The position numbers and the translations under genes were made by a program. A model generated the notes under the pieces. That model made no database searches. It worked only from the letters and a program-made list of their open reading frames with translations, and was not told where the DNA came from. From Andrena cerasifolii (taxonomy: Eukaryota; Arthropoda; Insecta; Hymenoptera; Andrenidae), in the NCBI RefSeq assembly GCF_050908995.1, contig NW_027484956.1:24912-88911 (forward strand): 64,000 bases of DNA. Direction: 5' to 3'. Shown in pieces: positions 13,246 through 26,100 of this stretch (its first letter is position 1; each line of letters starts with the position of its first letter).

Positions 13246-15827
13246 GATATTCAAAAACCGATATTGAATCCGATATTAGAACCGATATTCAAAAACCGAT
13301 ATTGAAAAACAAATATTGAAAAACCAATATTGAAAAACTTACATCGAAAAACTGATATTGCAAAACCGATATTGAAAAACCGATATTGAAAAACCAATAT
13401 TGAAAAACTTACATCGAAAAACTGATATTGCAAAACCGATATTGAAAAACCGATATTGAATCCGATATTAGAACCGATATTGAAAAACCGATATTGAAAA
13501 ACCAATATTGAAAAACTTACATCGAAAAACTGATATTGCAAAACCGATATTGAAAAACCGATATTGAATCCGATATTAGAACCGATATTGAAAAACCGAT
13601 ATTGAAATACTTACATCGAAAAACTGATATTGAAAAACCGATATTGAAAAACCGATATTGAAAAACCGATATTGAAAAACCGATATTGAAAAACCTATAT
13701 CGAAAAACTGATATTGCAAAACCGATATTGAGAAACCGATATTGAATCCGATATTAGAACCGATATTCAAAAACCGATATTGAAAAACAAATATTGAAAA
13801 ACTGATATCGAAAAACTGATATTGAAAAACCGATATTGAATCCGATATTAGAACCGATATTGAAAAACCGATATTGAAATACTTACATCGAAAAACTGAT
13901 ATTGAAAAACCGATATTGAAAAACCGATATTGAAAAACCGATATTGAAAAACCGATATTGAAAAACCTATATCGAAAAACTGATATTGCAAAACCGATAT
14001 TGAGAAACCGATATTGAATCCGATATTAGAACCGATATTGAAAAACCGATATTGAAAAACCAATATTGAAATACTTACATCGAAAAACTGATATTGAAAA
14101 ACCGATATTGAAAAACCATTATTGAAAAACTTACATCGAAAAACTGATATTGCAAAACCGATATTGAAAAACCGATATTGAATCCGATATTAGAACCGAT
14201 ATTGAAAAACCAATATTGAAAAACTTACATCGAAAAACTTATATTGCAAAACCGATATTGAAAAACCGTTATTGAATGCGATATTAGAACCGATATTGAA
14301 AATAAAATATTGAAAAACTTACATCGAAAAACCTATATCGAAAAACTGATATTGCAAAACCGATATTGAATCCGATATTAGAACCGATATTGAAAAACCG
14401 ATATTGAAATACAAATATTGAAAAACTGATATCGAAAAACTGATATTGCAAAACCGATATTGAAAAACCAATATTGAAAAACTTACATCGAAAAACTGAT
14501 ATTGCAAAACCGATATTGAAAAACCAATATTGAAAAACTTACATCGAAAAACTGATATTGCAAAACCGATATTGAAAAACCGATATTGAATCCGATATTA
14601 GAACCGATATTGAAAAACCGATATTGAAAAACAAATATTGAAAAACTGATATTGAAAAACCAATATTGAAAAACTTACATCGAAAAACTGATATTGCAAA
14701 ACCGATATTGAAAAACCAATATTGAAAAACTTACATCGAAAAACTGATATTGCAAAACCGATATTGAAAAACCGATATTGAATCCGATATTAGAACCGAT
14801 ATTGAAAAACCGATATTGAAAAACCAATATTGAAATACTTACATCGAAAAACTGATATTGAAAAACCGATATTGAAAAACCGATATTGAAAAACCAATAT
14901 TGAAAAACTTACATCGAAAAACTGATATTGCAAAACCGATATTGAAAAACCGATATTGAAAAACTGATATTGCAAAACCGATATTGAAAAACCGATATTG
15001 AAAAACCGATATTGAAAAACCGATTTTGAAAAACCAATATTGAAAAACTTACATCGAAAAACTGATATTGCAAAACCGATATTGAAAAACCGATATTGAA
15101 TCCGATATTAGAACCGATATTGAAAAACCGATATTGAAAAACAAATATTGAAAAACCGATATTGAAAACCCGATATTGAAAAACAAATATTGAAAAACCG
15201 ATATTGAAAAACCAATATTGAAAAACTTACATCGAAAAACTGATATTGCAAAACCGATATTGAAAAACCAATATTGAAAAACTTACATCGAAAAACTGAT
15301 ATTGCAAAACCGATATTGAAAAACCAATATTGAAAAACTTACATCGAAAAACTGATATTGCAAAACCGATATTGAAAAACCGATATTGAATCCGATATTA
15401 GAACCGATATTGAAAAACCGATATTGAAAAACAAATATTGAAAAACTGATATCGAAAAACTGATATTGCAAAACCGATATTGAAAAACTGATATTGCAAA
15501 ACCGATATTGAAAAACCGATATTGAATCCGATATTAGAACCGATATTGAAAAACCGATATTGAAAAACCAATATTGAAATACTTACATCGAAAAACTGAT
15601 ATTGCAAAACCGATATTGAAAAACCGATATTGAATCCGATATTAGAACCGATATTGAAAAACCGATATTGAAAAACCAATATTGAAATACTTACATCGAA
15701 AAACTGATATTGAAAAACCGATATTGAAAAACCGATATTGAAAAAACGATATTGAAAAACCTATATCGAAAAACTGATATTGCAAAGCCGATATTGAGAA
15801 ACCGATATTGAATCCGATATTAGAACC
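13246..15827 (+). repeat. Higher-order block copy 6 (2,582 bp)
   Basis: The anchor is at 13,246. It is the closest relative of copy 1 at an offset of 10,904: both have aatgcg (14,275-14,280) and gaaaataaaatattg. The spatially intermediate copy 3 has neither. Confidence 0.75.
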
Positions 15828-18800
15828 GATATTCAAAAACCGATATTGAATCCGATATTAGAACCGATATTCAAAAACCGATATTGAAAAACAAATATTG
15901 AAAAACCAATATTGAAAAACTTACATCGAAAAACTGATATTGCAAAACCGATATTGAAAAACCGATATTGAAAAACCAATATTGAAAAACTTACATCGAA
16001 AAACTGATATTGCAAAACCGATATTGAAAAACCGATATTGAATCCGATATTAGAACCGATATTGAAAAACCGATATTGAAAAACCAATATTGAAAAACTT
16101 ACATCGAAAAACTGATATTGCAAAACCGATATTGAAAAACCGATATTGAATCCGATATTAGAACCGATATTGAAAAACCGATATTGAAATACTTACATCG
16201 AAAAACTGATATTGAAAAACCGATATTGAAAAACCGATATTGAAAAACCGATATTGAAAAACCGATATTGAAAAACCTATATCGAAAAACTGATATTGCA
16301 AAACCGATATTGAGAAACCGATATTGAATCCGATATTAGAACCGATATTCAAAAACCGATATTGAAAAACAAATATTGAAAAACTGATATCGAAAAACTG
16401 ATATTGAAAAACCGATATTGAAAAACCGATATTGAAAAACCAAAATTGAAAAACTTACATCGAAAAACTGATATTGCAAAACCGATATTGAAAAACCGAT
16501 ATTGAATCCGATATTAGAACCGATATTGAAAAACCAATATTGAAAAACTTACATCGAAAAACTGATATTGCAAAACCGATATTGAAAAACCGATATTGAA
16601 AAACCAATATTGAAAAACTTACATCGAAAAACTGATATTGCAAAACCGATATTGAAAAACCGATATTGAATCCGATATTAGAACCGATATTGAAAAACCG
16701 ATATTGAAAAACCAATATTGAAATACTTACATCGAAAAACTGATATTGAAAAACCGATATTGAAAAACCATTATTGAAAAACTTACATCGAAAAACTGAT
16801 ATTGCAAAACCGATATTGAAAAACCGATATTGAATCCGATATTAGAACCGATATTGAAAAACCAATATTGAAAAACTTACATCGAAAAACTTATATTGCA
16901 AAACCGATATTGAAAAACCGTTATTGAATCCGATATTAGAACCGATATTGAAAATACAATATTGAAAAACTTACATCGAAAAACCTATATCGAAAAACTG
17001 ATATTGCAAAACCGATATTGAATCCGATATTAGAACCGATATTGAAAAACCGATATTGAAATACAAATATTGAAAAACTGATATCGAAAAACTGATATTG
17101 CAAAACCGATATTGAAAAACCAATATTGAAAAACTTACATCGAAAAACTGATATTGCAAAACCGATATTGAAAAACCAATATTGAAAAACTTACATCGAA
17201 AAACTGATATTGCAAAACCGATATTGAAAAACCGATATTGAATCCGATATTAGAACCGATATTGAAAAACCGATATTGAAAAACAAATATTGAAAAACTG
17301 ATATTGAAAAACCAATATTGAAAAACTTACATCGAAAAACTGATATTGCAAAACCGATATTGAAAAACCAATATTGAAAAACTTACATCGAAAAACTGAT
17401 ATTGCAAAACCGATATTGAAAAACCGATATTGAAAAACCAATATTGAAAAACTTACATCGAAAAACTGATATTGCAAAACCGATATTGAAAAACCGATAT
17501 TGAATCCGATATTAGAACCGATATTGAAAAACCGATATTGAAAAACCAATATTGAAATACTTACATCGAAAAACTGATATTGAAAAACCGATATTGAAAA
17601 ACCATTATTGAAAAACTTACATCGAAAAACTGATATTGCAAAACCGATATTGAAAAACCGATATTGAATCCGATATTAGAACCGATATTGAAAAACCAAT
17701 ATTGAAAAACTTACATCGAAAAACTTATATTGCAAAACCGATATTGAAAAACCGTTATTGAATCCGATATTAGAACCGATATTGAAAATACAATATTGAA
17801 AAACTTACATCGAAAAACCTATATCGAAAAACTGATATTGCAAAACCGATATTGAATCCGATATTAGAACCGATATTGAAAAACCGATATTGAAATACAA
17901 ATATTGAAAAACTGATATCGAAAAACTGATATTGCAAAACCGATATTGAAAAACCAATATTGAAAAACTTACATCGAAAAACTGATATTGCAAAACCGAT
18001 ATTGAAAAACCAATATTGAAAAACTTACATCGAAAAACTGATATTGCAAAACCGATATTGAAAAACCGATATTGAATCCGATATTAGAACCGATATTGAA
18101 AAACCGATATTGAAAAACAAATATTGAAAAACTGATATTGAAAAACCAATATTGAAAAACTTACATCGAAAAACTGATATTGCAAAACCGATATTGAAAA
18201 ACCAATATTGAAAAACTTACATCGAAAAACTGATATTGCAAAACCGATATTGAAAAACCGATATTGAATCCGATATTAGAACCGATATTGAAAAACCGAT
18301 ATTGAAAAACCAATATTGAAATACTTACATCGAAAAACTGATATTGAAAAACCGATATTGAAAAACCGATATTGAAAAACCAATATTGAAAAACTTACAT
18401 CGAAAAACTGATATTGCAAAACCGATATTGAAAAACCGATATTGAATCCGATATTAGAACCGATATTGAAAAACCAATATTGAAAAACTTACATCGAAAA
18501 ACTGATATTGCAAAACCGATATTGAAAAACCGATATTGAATCCGATATTAGAACCGATATTGAAAAACCGATATTGAAAAACAAATATTGAAAAACTGAT
18601 ATCGAAAAACTGATATTGAAAAACCGATATTGAAAAACCGATATTGAAAAACCAATATTGAAAAACTTACATCGAAAAACTGATATTGCAAAACCGATAT
18701 TGAAAAACCGATATTGAATCCGATATTAGAACCGATATTCAAAAACCGATATTGAAAAACAAATATTGAAAAACCAATATTGAAAAACTTACATCGAAAA

Positions 18801-20026
18801 ACTGATATTGCAAAACCGATATTGAAAAACCGATATTGAAAAACCAATATTGAAAAACTTACATCGAAAAACTGATATTGCAAAACCGATATTGAAAAAC
18901 CGATATTGAATCCGATATTAGAACCGATATTGAAAAACCGATATTGAAAAACCAATATTGAAAAACTTACATCGAAAAACTGATATTGAAAAACCGATAT
19001 TGAAAAACCGATATTGAAAAACCAATATTGAAAAACTTACATCGAAAAACTGATATTGCAAAACCGATATTGAAAAACCAATATTGAAAAACTTACATCG
19101 AAAAACTGATATTGCAAAACCGATATTGAAAAACCGATATTGAATCCGATATTAGAACCGATATTGAAAAACCGATATTGAAAAACAAATATTGAAAAAC
19201 TGATATTGAAAAACCAATATTGAAAAACTTACATCGAAAAACTGATATTGCAAAACCGATATTGAAAAACCAATATTGAAAAACTTACATCGAAAAACTG
19301 ATATTGCAAAGCCGATATTGAGAAACCGATATTGAATCCGATATTAGAACCGATATTGAAAAACCAATATTGAAAAACTTACATCGAAAAACTGATATTG
19401 CAAAACCGATATTGAAAAACCGATATTGAAAAACAAATATTGAAAAACTGATATTGAAAAACCAATATTGAAAAACTTACATCGAAAAACTGATATTGCA
19501 AAACCGATATTGAAAAACCAATATTGAAAAACTTACATCGAAAAACTGATATTGCAAAACCGATATTGAAAAAACCGATATTGAATCCGATATTAGAACC
19601 GATATTGAAAAACCGATATTGAAAAACCAATATTGAAATACTTACATCGAAAAACTGATATTGAAAAACCGATATTGAAAAACCGATATTGAAAAACCAA
19701 TATTGAAAAACTTACATCGAAAAACTGATATTGCAAAACCGATATTGAAAAACCAATATTGAAAAACTTACATCGAAAAACTGATATTGCAAAACCGATA
19801 TTGAAAAACCGATATTGAATCCGATATTAGAACCGATATTGAAAAACCGATATTGAAAAACAAATATTGAAAAACTGATATTGAAAAACCAATATTGAAA
19901 AACTTACATCGAAAAACTGATATTGCAAAACCGATATTGAAAAACCAATATTGAAAAACTTACATCGAAAAACTGATATTGCAAAGCCGATATTGAGAAA
20001 CCGATATTGAATCCGATATTAGAACC
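15828..20026 (+). repeat. Last left-type block region, with 834-bp duplication
   Basis: The anchor is at 15,828 and the next is at 20,027 (4,199 bp). Segments from about 16.6 to 17.4 kb recur at an 834-bp offset (about 17.4 to 18.3 kb), including the cttatattgc/ccgttattg marker at about 16,890 and 17,725. One extra A lies at about 19,570 (gaaaaaacc before the 12-bp pair), a rare isolated indel in the otherwise clean part of the window. Confidence 0.65.
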
Positions 20027-23000
20027 GATATTCAAAAACCGATATTGAATCCGATATTAGAACCGATATTCAAAAACCGATATTGAAAAACAAATATTGA
20101 AAAACCAATATTGAAAAACTTACATCGAAAAACTGATATTGCAAAACCGATATTGAAAAACCGATATTGAAAAACCAATATTGAAAAACTTACATCGAAA
20201 AACTGATATTGCAAAACCGATATTGAAAAACCGATATTGAATCCGATATTAGAACCGATATTGAAAAACCGATATTGAAAAACCAATATTGAAAAACTTA
20301 CATCGAAAAACTGATATTGCAAAACCGATATTGAAAAACCGATATTGAATCCGATATTAGAACCGATATTGAAAAACCGATATTGAAATACTTACATCGA
20401 AAAACTGATATTGAAAAACCGATATTGAAAAACCGATATTGAAAAACCGATATTGAAAAACCGATATTGAAAAACCTATATCGAAAAACTGATATTGCAA
20501 AACCGATTATTGAGAAACCGATATTGAATCCGATATTAGAACCGATATTCAAAAACCGATATTGAAAAACAAATATTGAAAAACTGATATCGAGAAACTG
20601 ATATTGAAAAACCGATATTGAAAAACCAATATTGAAAAACTTACATCGAAAAACTGATATTGCAAAACCGATATTGAAAAACCGATATTGAAAAACCAAC
20701 ATTGAAAAACTTACATCGAAAAACTGATATTGCAAAACCGATATTGAAAAACCGATATTGAATCCGATATTAGAACCGATATTGAAAAACCGATATTGAA
20801 AAACCAATATTGAAAAACTTACATCGAAAAACTGATATTGCAAAACCGATATTGAAAAACCGATATTGAATCCGATATTAGAACCGATATTGAAAAACCG
20901 ATATTGAAAAACCAATATTGAAATACTTACATCGAAAAACTGATATTGAAAAACCGATATTGAAAAACCAATATTGAAAAACTTACATCGAAAAACTGAT
21001 ATTGCAAAACCGATATTGAAAAACCGATATTGAATCCGATATTAGAACCGATATTGAAAAACCAATATTGAAATACTTACATCGAAAAACTGATATTGAA
21101 AAACCGATATTGAAAAACCAATATTGAAAAACTTACATCGAAAAACTGATATTGCAAAACCGATATTGAAAAACCGATATTGAATCCGATATTAGAACCG
21201 ATATTGAAAAACCAATATTGAAAAACTTACATCGAAAAACTTATATTGCAAAACCGATATTGAAAAACCGTTATTGAATCCGATATTAGAACCGATATTG
21301 AAAATACAATATTGAAAAACTTACATCGAAAAACCTATATCGAAAAACTGATATTGCAAAACCGATATTGAATCCGATATTAGAACCGATATTGAAAAAC
21401 CGATATTGAAATACAAATATTGAAAAACTGATATCGAAAAACTGATATTGCAAAACCGATATTGAAAAACCGATATTGAAAAACTGATATTGCAAAACCG
21501 ATATTGAAAAACCGATATTGAAAAACCGATATTGAAAAACCGATTTTGAAAAACCAATATTGAAAAACTTACATCGAAAAACTGATATTGCAAAACCGAT
21601 ATTGAAAAACCGATATTGAATCCGATATTAGAACCGATATTGAAAAACCGATATTGAAAAACAAATATTGAAAAACCGATATTGAAAACCCGATATTGAA
21701 AAACAAATATTGAAAAACCGATATTGAAAAACCAATATTGAAAAACTTACATCGAAAAACTGATATTGCAAAACCGATATTGAAAAACCAATATTGAAAA
21801 ACTTACATCGAAAAACTGATATTGCAAAACCGATATTGAAAAACCGATATTGAATCCGATATTAGAACCGATATTGAAAAACCGATATTGAAAAACCAAT
21901 ATTGAAATACTTACATCGAAAAACTGATATTGAAAAACCGATATTGAAAAACCGATATTGAAAAACCAATATTGAAAAACTTACATCGAAAAACTGATAT
22001 TGCAAAACCGATATTGAAAAACCGATATTGAATCCGATATTAGAACCGATATTGAAAAACCAATATTGAAAAACCAATATTGAAAAACTTACATCGAAAA
22101 ACTGATATTGCAAAACCGATATTGAAAAACCGATATTGAATCCGATATTAGAACCGATATTGAAAAACCGATATTGAAAAACAAATATTGAAAAACTGAT
22201 ATCGAAAAACTGATATTGAAAAACCGATATTGAAAAACCGATATTGAAAAACCAATATTGAAAAACTTACATCGAAAAACTGATATTGAAAAACCGATAT
22301 TGAATCCGATATTAGAACCGATATTGAAAAACCGATATTGAAAAACCAATATTGAAATACTTACATCGAAAAACTGAAATTGAAAAACCGTTATTGAAAA
22401 ACCGATATTGAAAAAACGATATTGAAAAACCTATATCGAAAAACTGATATTGCAAAGCCGATATTGAGAAACCGATATTGAATCCGATATTAGAACCGAT
22501 ATTCAAAAACCGATATTGAATCCGATATTAGAACCGATATTCAAAAACCGATATTGAATCCGATATTAGAACCGATATTCAAAAACCGATATTGAAAAAC
22601 AAATATTGAAAAACCAATATTGAAAAACTTACATCGAAAAACTGATATTGCAAAACCGATATTGAAAAACCGATATTGAAAAACCAATATTGAAAAACTT
22701 ACATCGAAAAACTGATATTGCAAAACCGATATTGAAAAACCGATATTGAATCCGATATTAGAACCGATATTGAAAAACCGATATTGAAAAACCAATATTG
22801 AAAAACTTACATCGAAAAACTGATATTGCAAAACCGATATTGAAAAACCGATATTGAATCCGATATTAGAACCGATATTGAAAAACCGATATTGAAATAC
22901 TTACATCGAAAAACTGATATTGAAAAACCGATATTGAAAAACCGATATTGAAAAACCGATATTGAAAAACCGATATTGAGAAACCGATATTGAATCCGAT

Positions 23001-23040
23001 ATTAGAACCGATATTCAAAAACCGATATTGAAAAACCGAT
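20027..23040 (+). repeat. Block repeated at 39.4-43.0 kb; transition between subfamilies
   Basis: It starts with the anchor cassette at 20,027. Its unit order matches 39,388 onward at an offset of 19,361, falling to 19,360 right of an extra t at about 20,511 (ccgattattgag). The match from about 21.75 kb onward has an offset of 19,932. Both copies contain the rare ccaacattg unit (20,696-20,704 here), also seen at 36,176 and 40,056. Near 22,498-22,587 the anchor is doubled: gatattcaaaaacc, pair, gatattcaaaaacc, pair, gatattcaaaaacc. The right-type diagnostic variants first appear inside this block. Confidence 0.7.
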
Positions 23041-23190
23041 ATTGAAAAACCGATTTTGAAAAACCAATATTGAAAAACTTACATCGAAAAACTGATATTG
23101 CAAAACCGATATTGAATCCGATATTAGAACCGATATTGAAAAACCGATATTGAAAAACAAATATTGAAAAACCGATATTGAAAACCCGAT

Positions 23191-26100
23191 ATTGAAAAAC
23201 AAATATTGAAAAACCGATATTGAAAAACCAATATTGAAAAACTTACATCGAAAAACTGATATTGAAAAACCGATATTGAAAAACCGATATTGAAAAACCG
23301 ATATTGAAAAACCGATATTGAAAAACCTATATCGAAAAACTGATATTGCAAAACCGATATTGAGAAACCGATATTGAATCCGATATTAGAACCGATATTC
23401 AAAAACCGATATTGAAAAACCAATATTGAAATACTTACATCGAAAAACTGATATTGAAAAACCGATATTGAAAAACCATTATTGAAAAACTTACATCGAA
23501 AAACTGATATTGCAAAACCGATATTGAAAAACCGATATTGAATCCGATATTAGAACCGATATTGAAAAACCAATATTGAAAAACTTACATCGAAAAACTT
23601 ATATTGCAAAACCGATATTGAAAAACCGTTATTGAATCCGATATTAGAACCGATATTGAAAATACAATATTGAAAAACTTACATCGAAAAACCTATATCG
23701 AAAAACTGATATTGCAAAACCGATATTGAATCCGATATTAGAACCGATATTGAAAAACCGATATTGAAATACAAATATTGAAAAACTGATATCGAAAAAC
23801 TGATATTGCAAAACCGATATTGAAAAACCGATATTGAAAAACTGATATTGCAAAACCGATATTGAAAAACCGATATTGAAAAACCGATATTGAAAAACCG
23901 ATTTTGAAAAACCAATATTGAAAAACTTACATCGAAAAACTGATATTGCAAAACCGATATTGAAAAACCGATATTGAATCCGATATTAGAACCGATATTG
24001 AAAAACCGATATTGAAAAACAAATATTGAAAAACCAATATTGAAAAACTTACATCGAAAAACTGATATTGCAAAACCGATATTGAAAAACCGATATTGAA
24101 TCCGATATTAGAACCGATATTGAAAAACCGATATTGAAAAACAAATATTGAAAAACTGATATCGAAAAACTGATATTGAAAAACCGATATTGAAAAACCG
24201 ATATTGAAAAACCAATATTGAAAAACTTACATCGAAAAACTGATATTGCAAAACCGATATTGAAAAACCGATATTGAATCCGATATTAGAACCGATATTG
24301 AAAAACCGATATTGAAAAACCAATATTGAAATACTTACATCGAAAAACTGATATTGAAAAACCGATATTGAAAAACCATTATTGAAAAACTTACATCGAA
24401 AAACTGATATTGCAAAACCGATATTGAAAAACCAATATTGAAAAACTTACATCGAAAAACTGATATTGCAAAACCGATATTGAAAAACCGATATTGAATC
24501 CGATATTAGAACCGATATTGAAAAACCGATATTGAAAAACCAATATTGAAAAACTTACATCGAAAAACTGATATTGCAAAACCGATATTGAAAAACCGAT
24601 ATTGAATCCGATATTAGAACCGATATTGAAAAACCGATATTGAAAAACAAATATTGAAAAACTGATATCGAAAAACTGATATTGAAAAACCGATATTGAA
24701 AAACCGATATTGAAAAACCAATATTGAAAAACTTACATCGAAAAACTGATATTGCAAAACCGATATTGAAAAACCGATATTGAATCCGATATTAGAACCG
24801 ATATTGAAAAACCGATATTGAAAAACCAATATTGAAATACTTACATCGAAAAACTGATATTGAAAAACCGATATTGAAAAACCATTATTGAAAAACTTAC
24901 ATCGAAAAACTGATATTGCAAAACCGATATTGAAAAACCGATATTGAATCCGATATTAGAACCGATATTGAAAAACCAATATTGAAAAACTTACATCGAA
25001 AAACTTATATTGCAAAACCGATATTGAAAAACCGTTATTGAATCCGATATTAGAACCGATATTGAAAATACAATATTGAAAAACTTACATCGAAAAACCT
25101 ATATCGAAAAACTGATATTGCAAAACCGATATTGAATCCGATATTAGAACCGATATTGAAAAACCGATATTGAAATACAAATATTGAAAAACTGATATCG
25201 AAAAACTGATATTGCAAAACCGATATTGAAAAACCGATATTGAAAAACTGATATTGCAAAACCGATATTGAAATACCGATATTGAAAAACCGATATTGAA
25301 AAACCGATATTGAAAAACCGATTTTGAAAAACCAATATTGAAAAACTTACATCGAAAAACTGATATTGCAAAACCGATATTGAAAAACCGATATTGAATC
25401 CGATATTAGAACCGATATTGAAAAACCGATATTGAAAAACAAATATTGAAAAACCGATATTGAAAACCCGATATTGAAAAACAAATATTGAAAAACCGAT
25501 ATTGAAAAACCAATATTGAAAAACTTACATCGAAAAACTGATATTGCAAAACCGATATTGAAAAACCAATATTGAAAAACTTACATCGAAAAACTGATAT
25601 TGCAAAACCGATATTGAAAAACCGATATTGAATCCGATATTAGAACCGATATTGAAAAACCGATATTGAAAAACCAATATTGAAATACTTACATCGAAAA
25701 ACTGATATTGAAAAACCGATATTGAAAAACCGATATTGAAAAACCAATATTGAAAAACTTACATCGAAAAACTGATATTGCAAAACCGATATTGAAAAAC
25801 CGATATTGAATCCGATATTAGAACCGATATTGAAAAACCAATATTGAAAAACTTACATCGAAAAACTGATATTGCAAAACCGATATTGAAAAACCGATAT
25901 TGAATCCGATATTAGAACCGATATTGAAAAACCGATATTGAAAAACAAATATTGAAAAACTGATATCGAAAAACTGATATTGAAAAACCGATATTGAAAA
26001 ACCGATATTGAAAAACCAATATTGAAAAACTTACATCGAAAAACTGATATTGAAAAACCGATATTGAATCCGATATTAGAACCGATATTGAAAAACCGAT

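Larger units (their letters stand above)
1..20026 (+). repeat. Left subfamily domain of the satellite
   Basis: Block copies here share a form of the marker segment in which gatattgaaaaacc precedes a six-A unit ending aaaaaacg (for example near 1,769-1,801, 2,229-2,261, 4,811-4,843 and 9,285-9,317). Right of about 22.3 kb the same place reads ttattgaaaaacc after ccg. The segment containing cttatattgc and ccgttattgaat (near 650-690, 3,340-3,375, 7,810-7,850, 11,950-11,990, 16,890-16,930 and 17,730-17,765) is followed here by the arrangement that ends in ccaatattgaaaaactt. In the right domain it is followed by two gatattgaaaaacc units and an actgatattgc unit. The right boundary is approximate. 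Confidence 0.75.

Noticed and set aside
20298..20915. 205-codon open frame on the minus strand, and the many other minus-strand frames of 60-212 codons
   Set aside because: They translate the satellite unit in rotation (NIGFSISVFQYRFF-like). The starts I checked are TTG, lengths are set by where attcaaaaacc or cttacatcg variants fall, and the same peptide appears in all frames. No domain, no ribosome-site or promoter context, and no codon bias distinct from the repeat.
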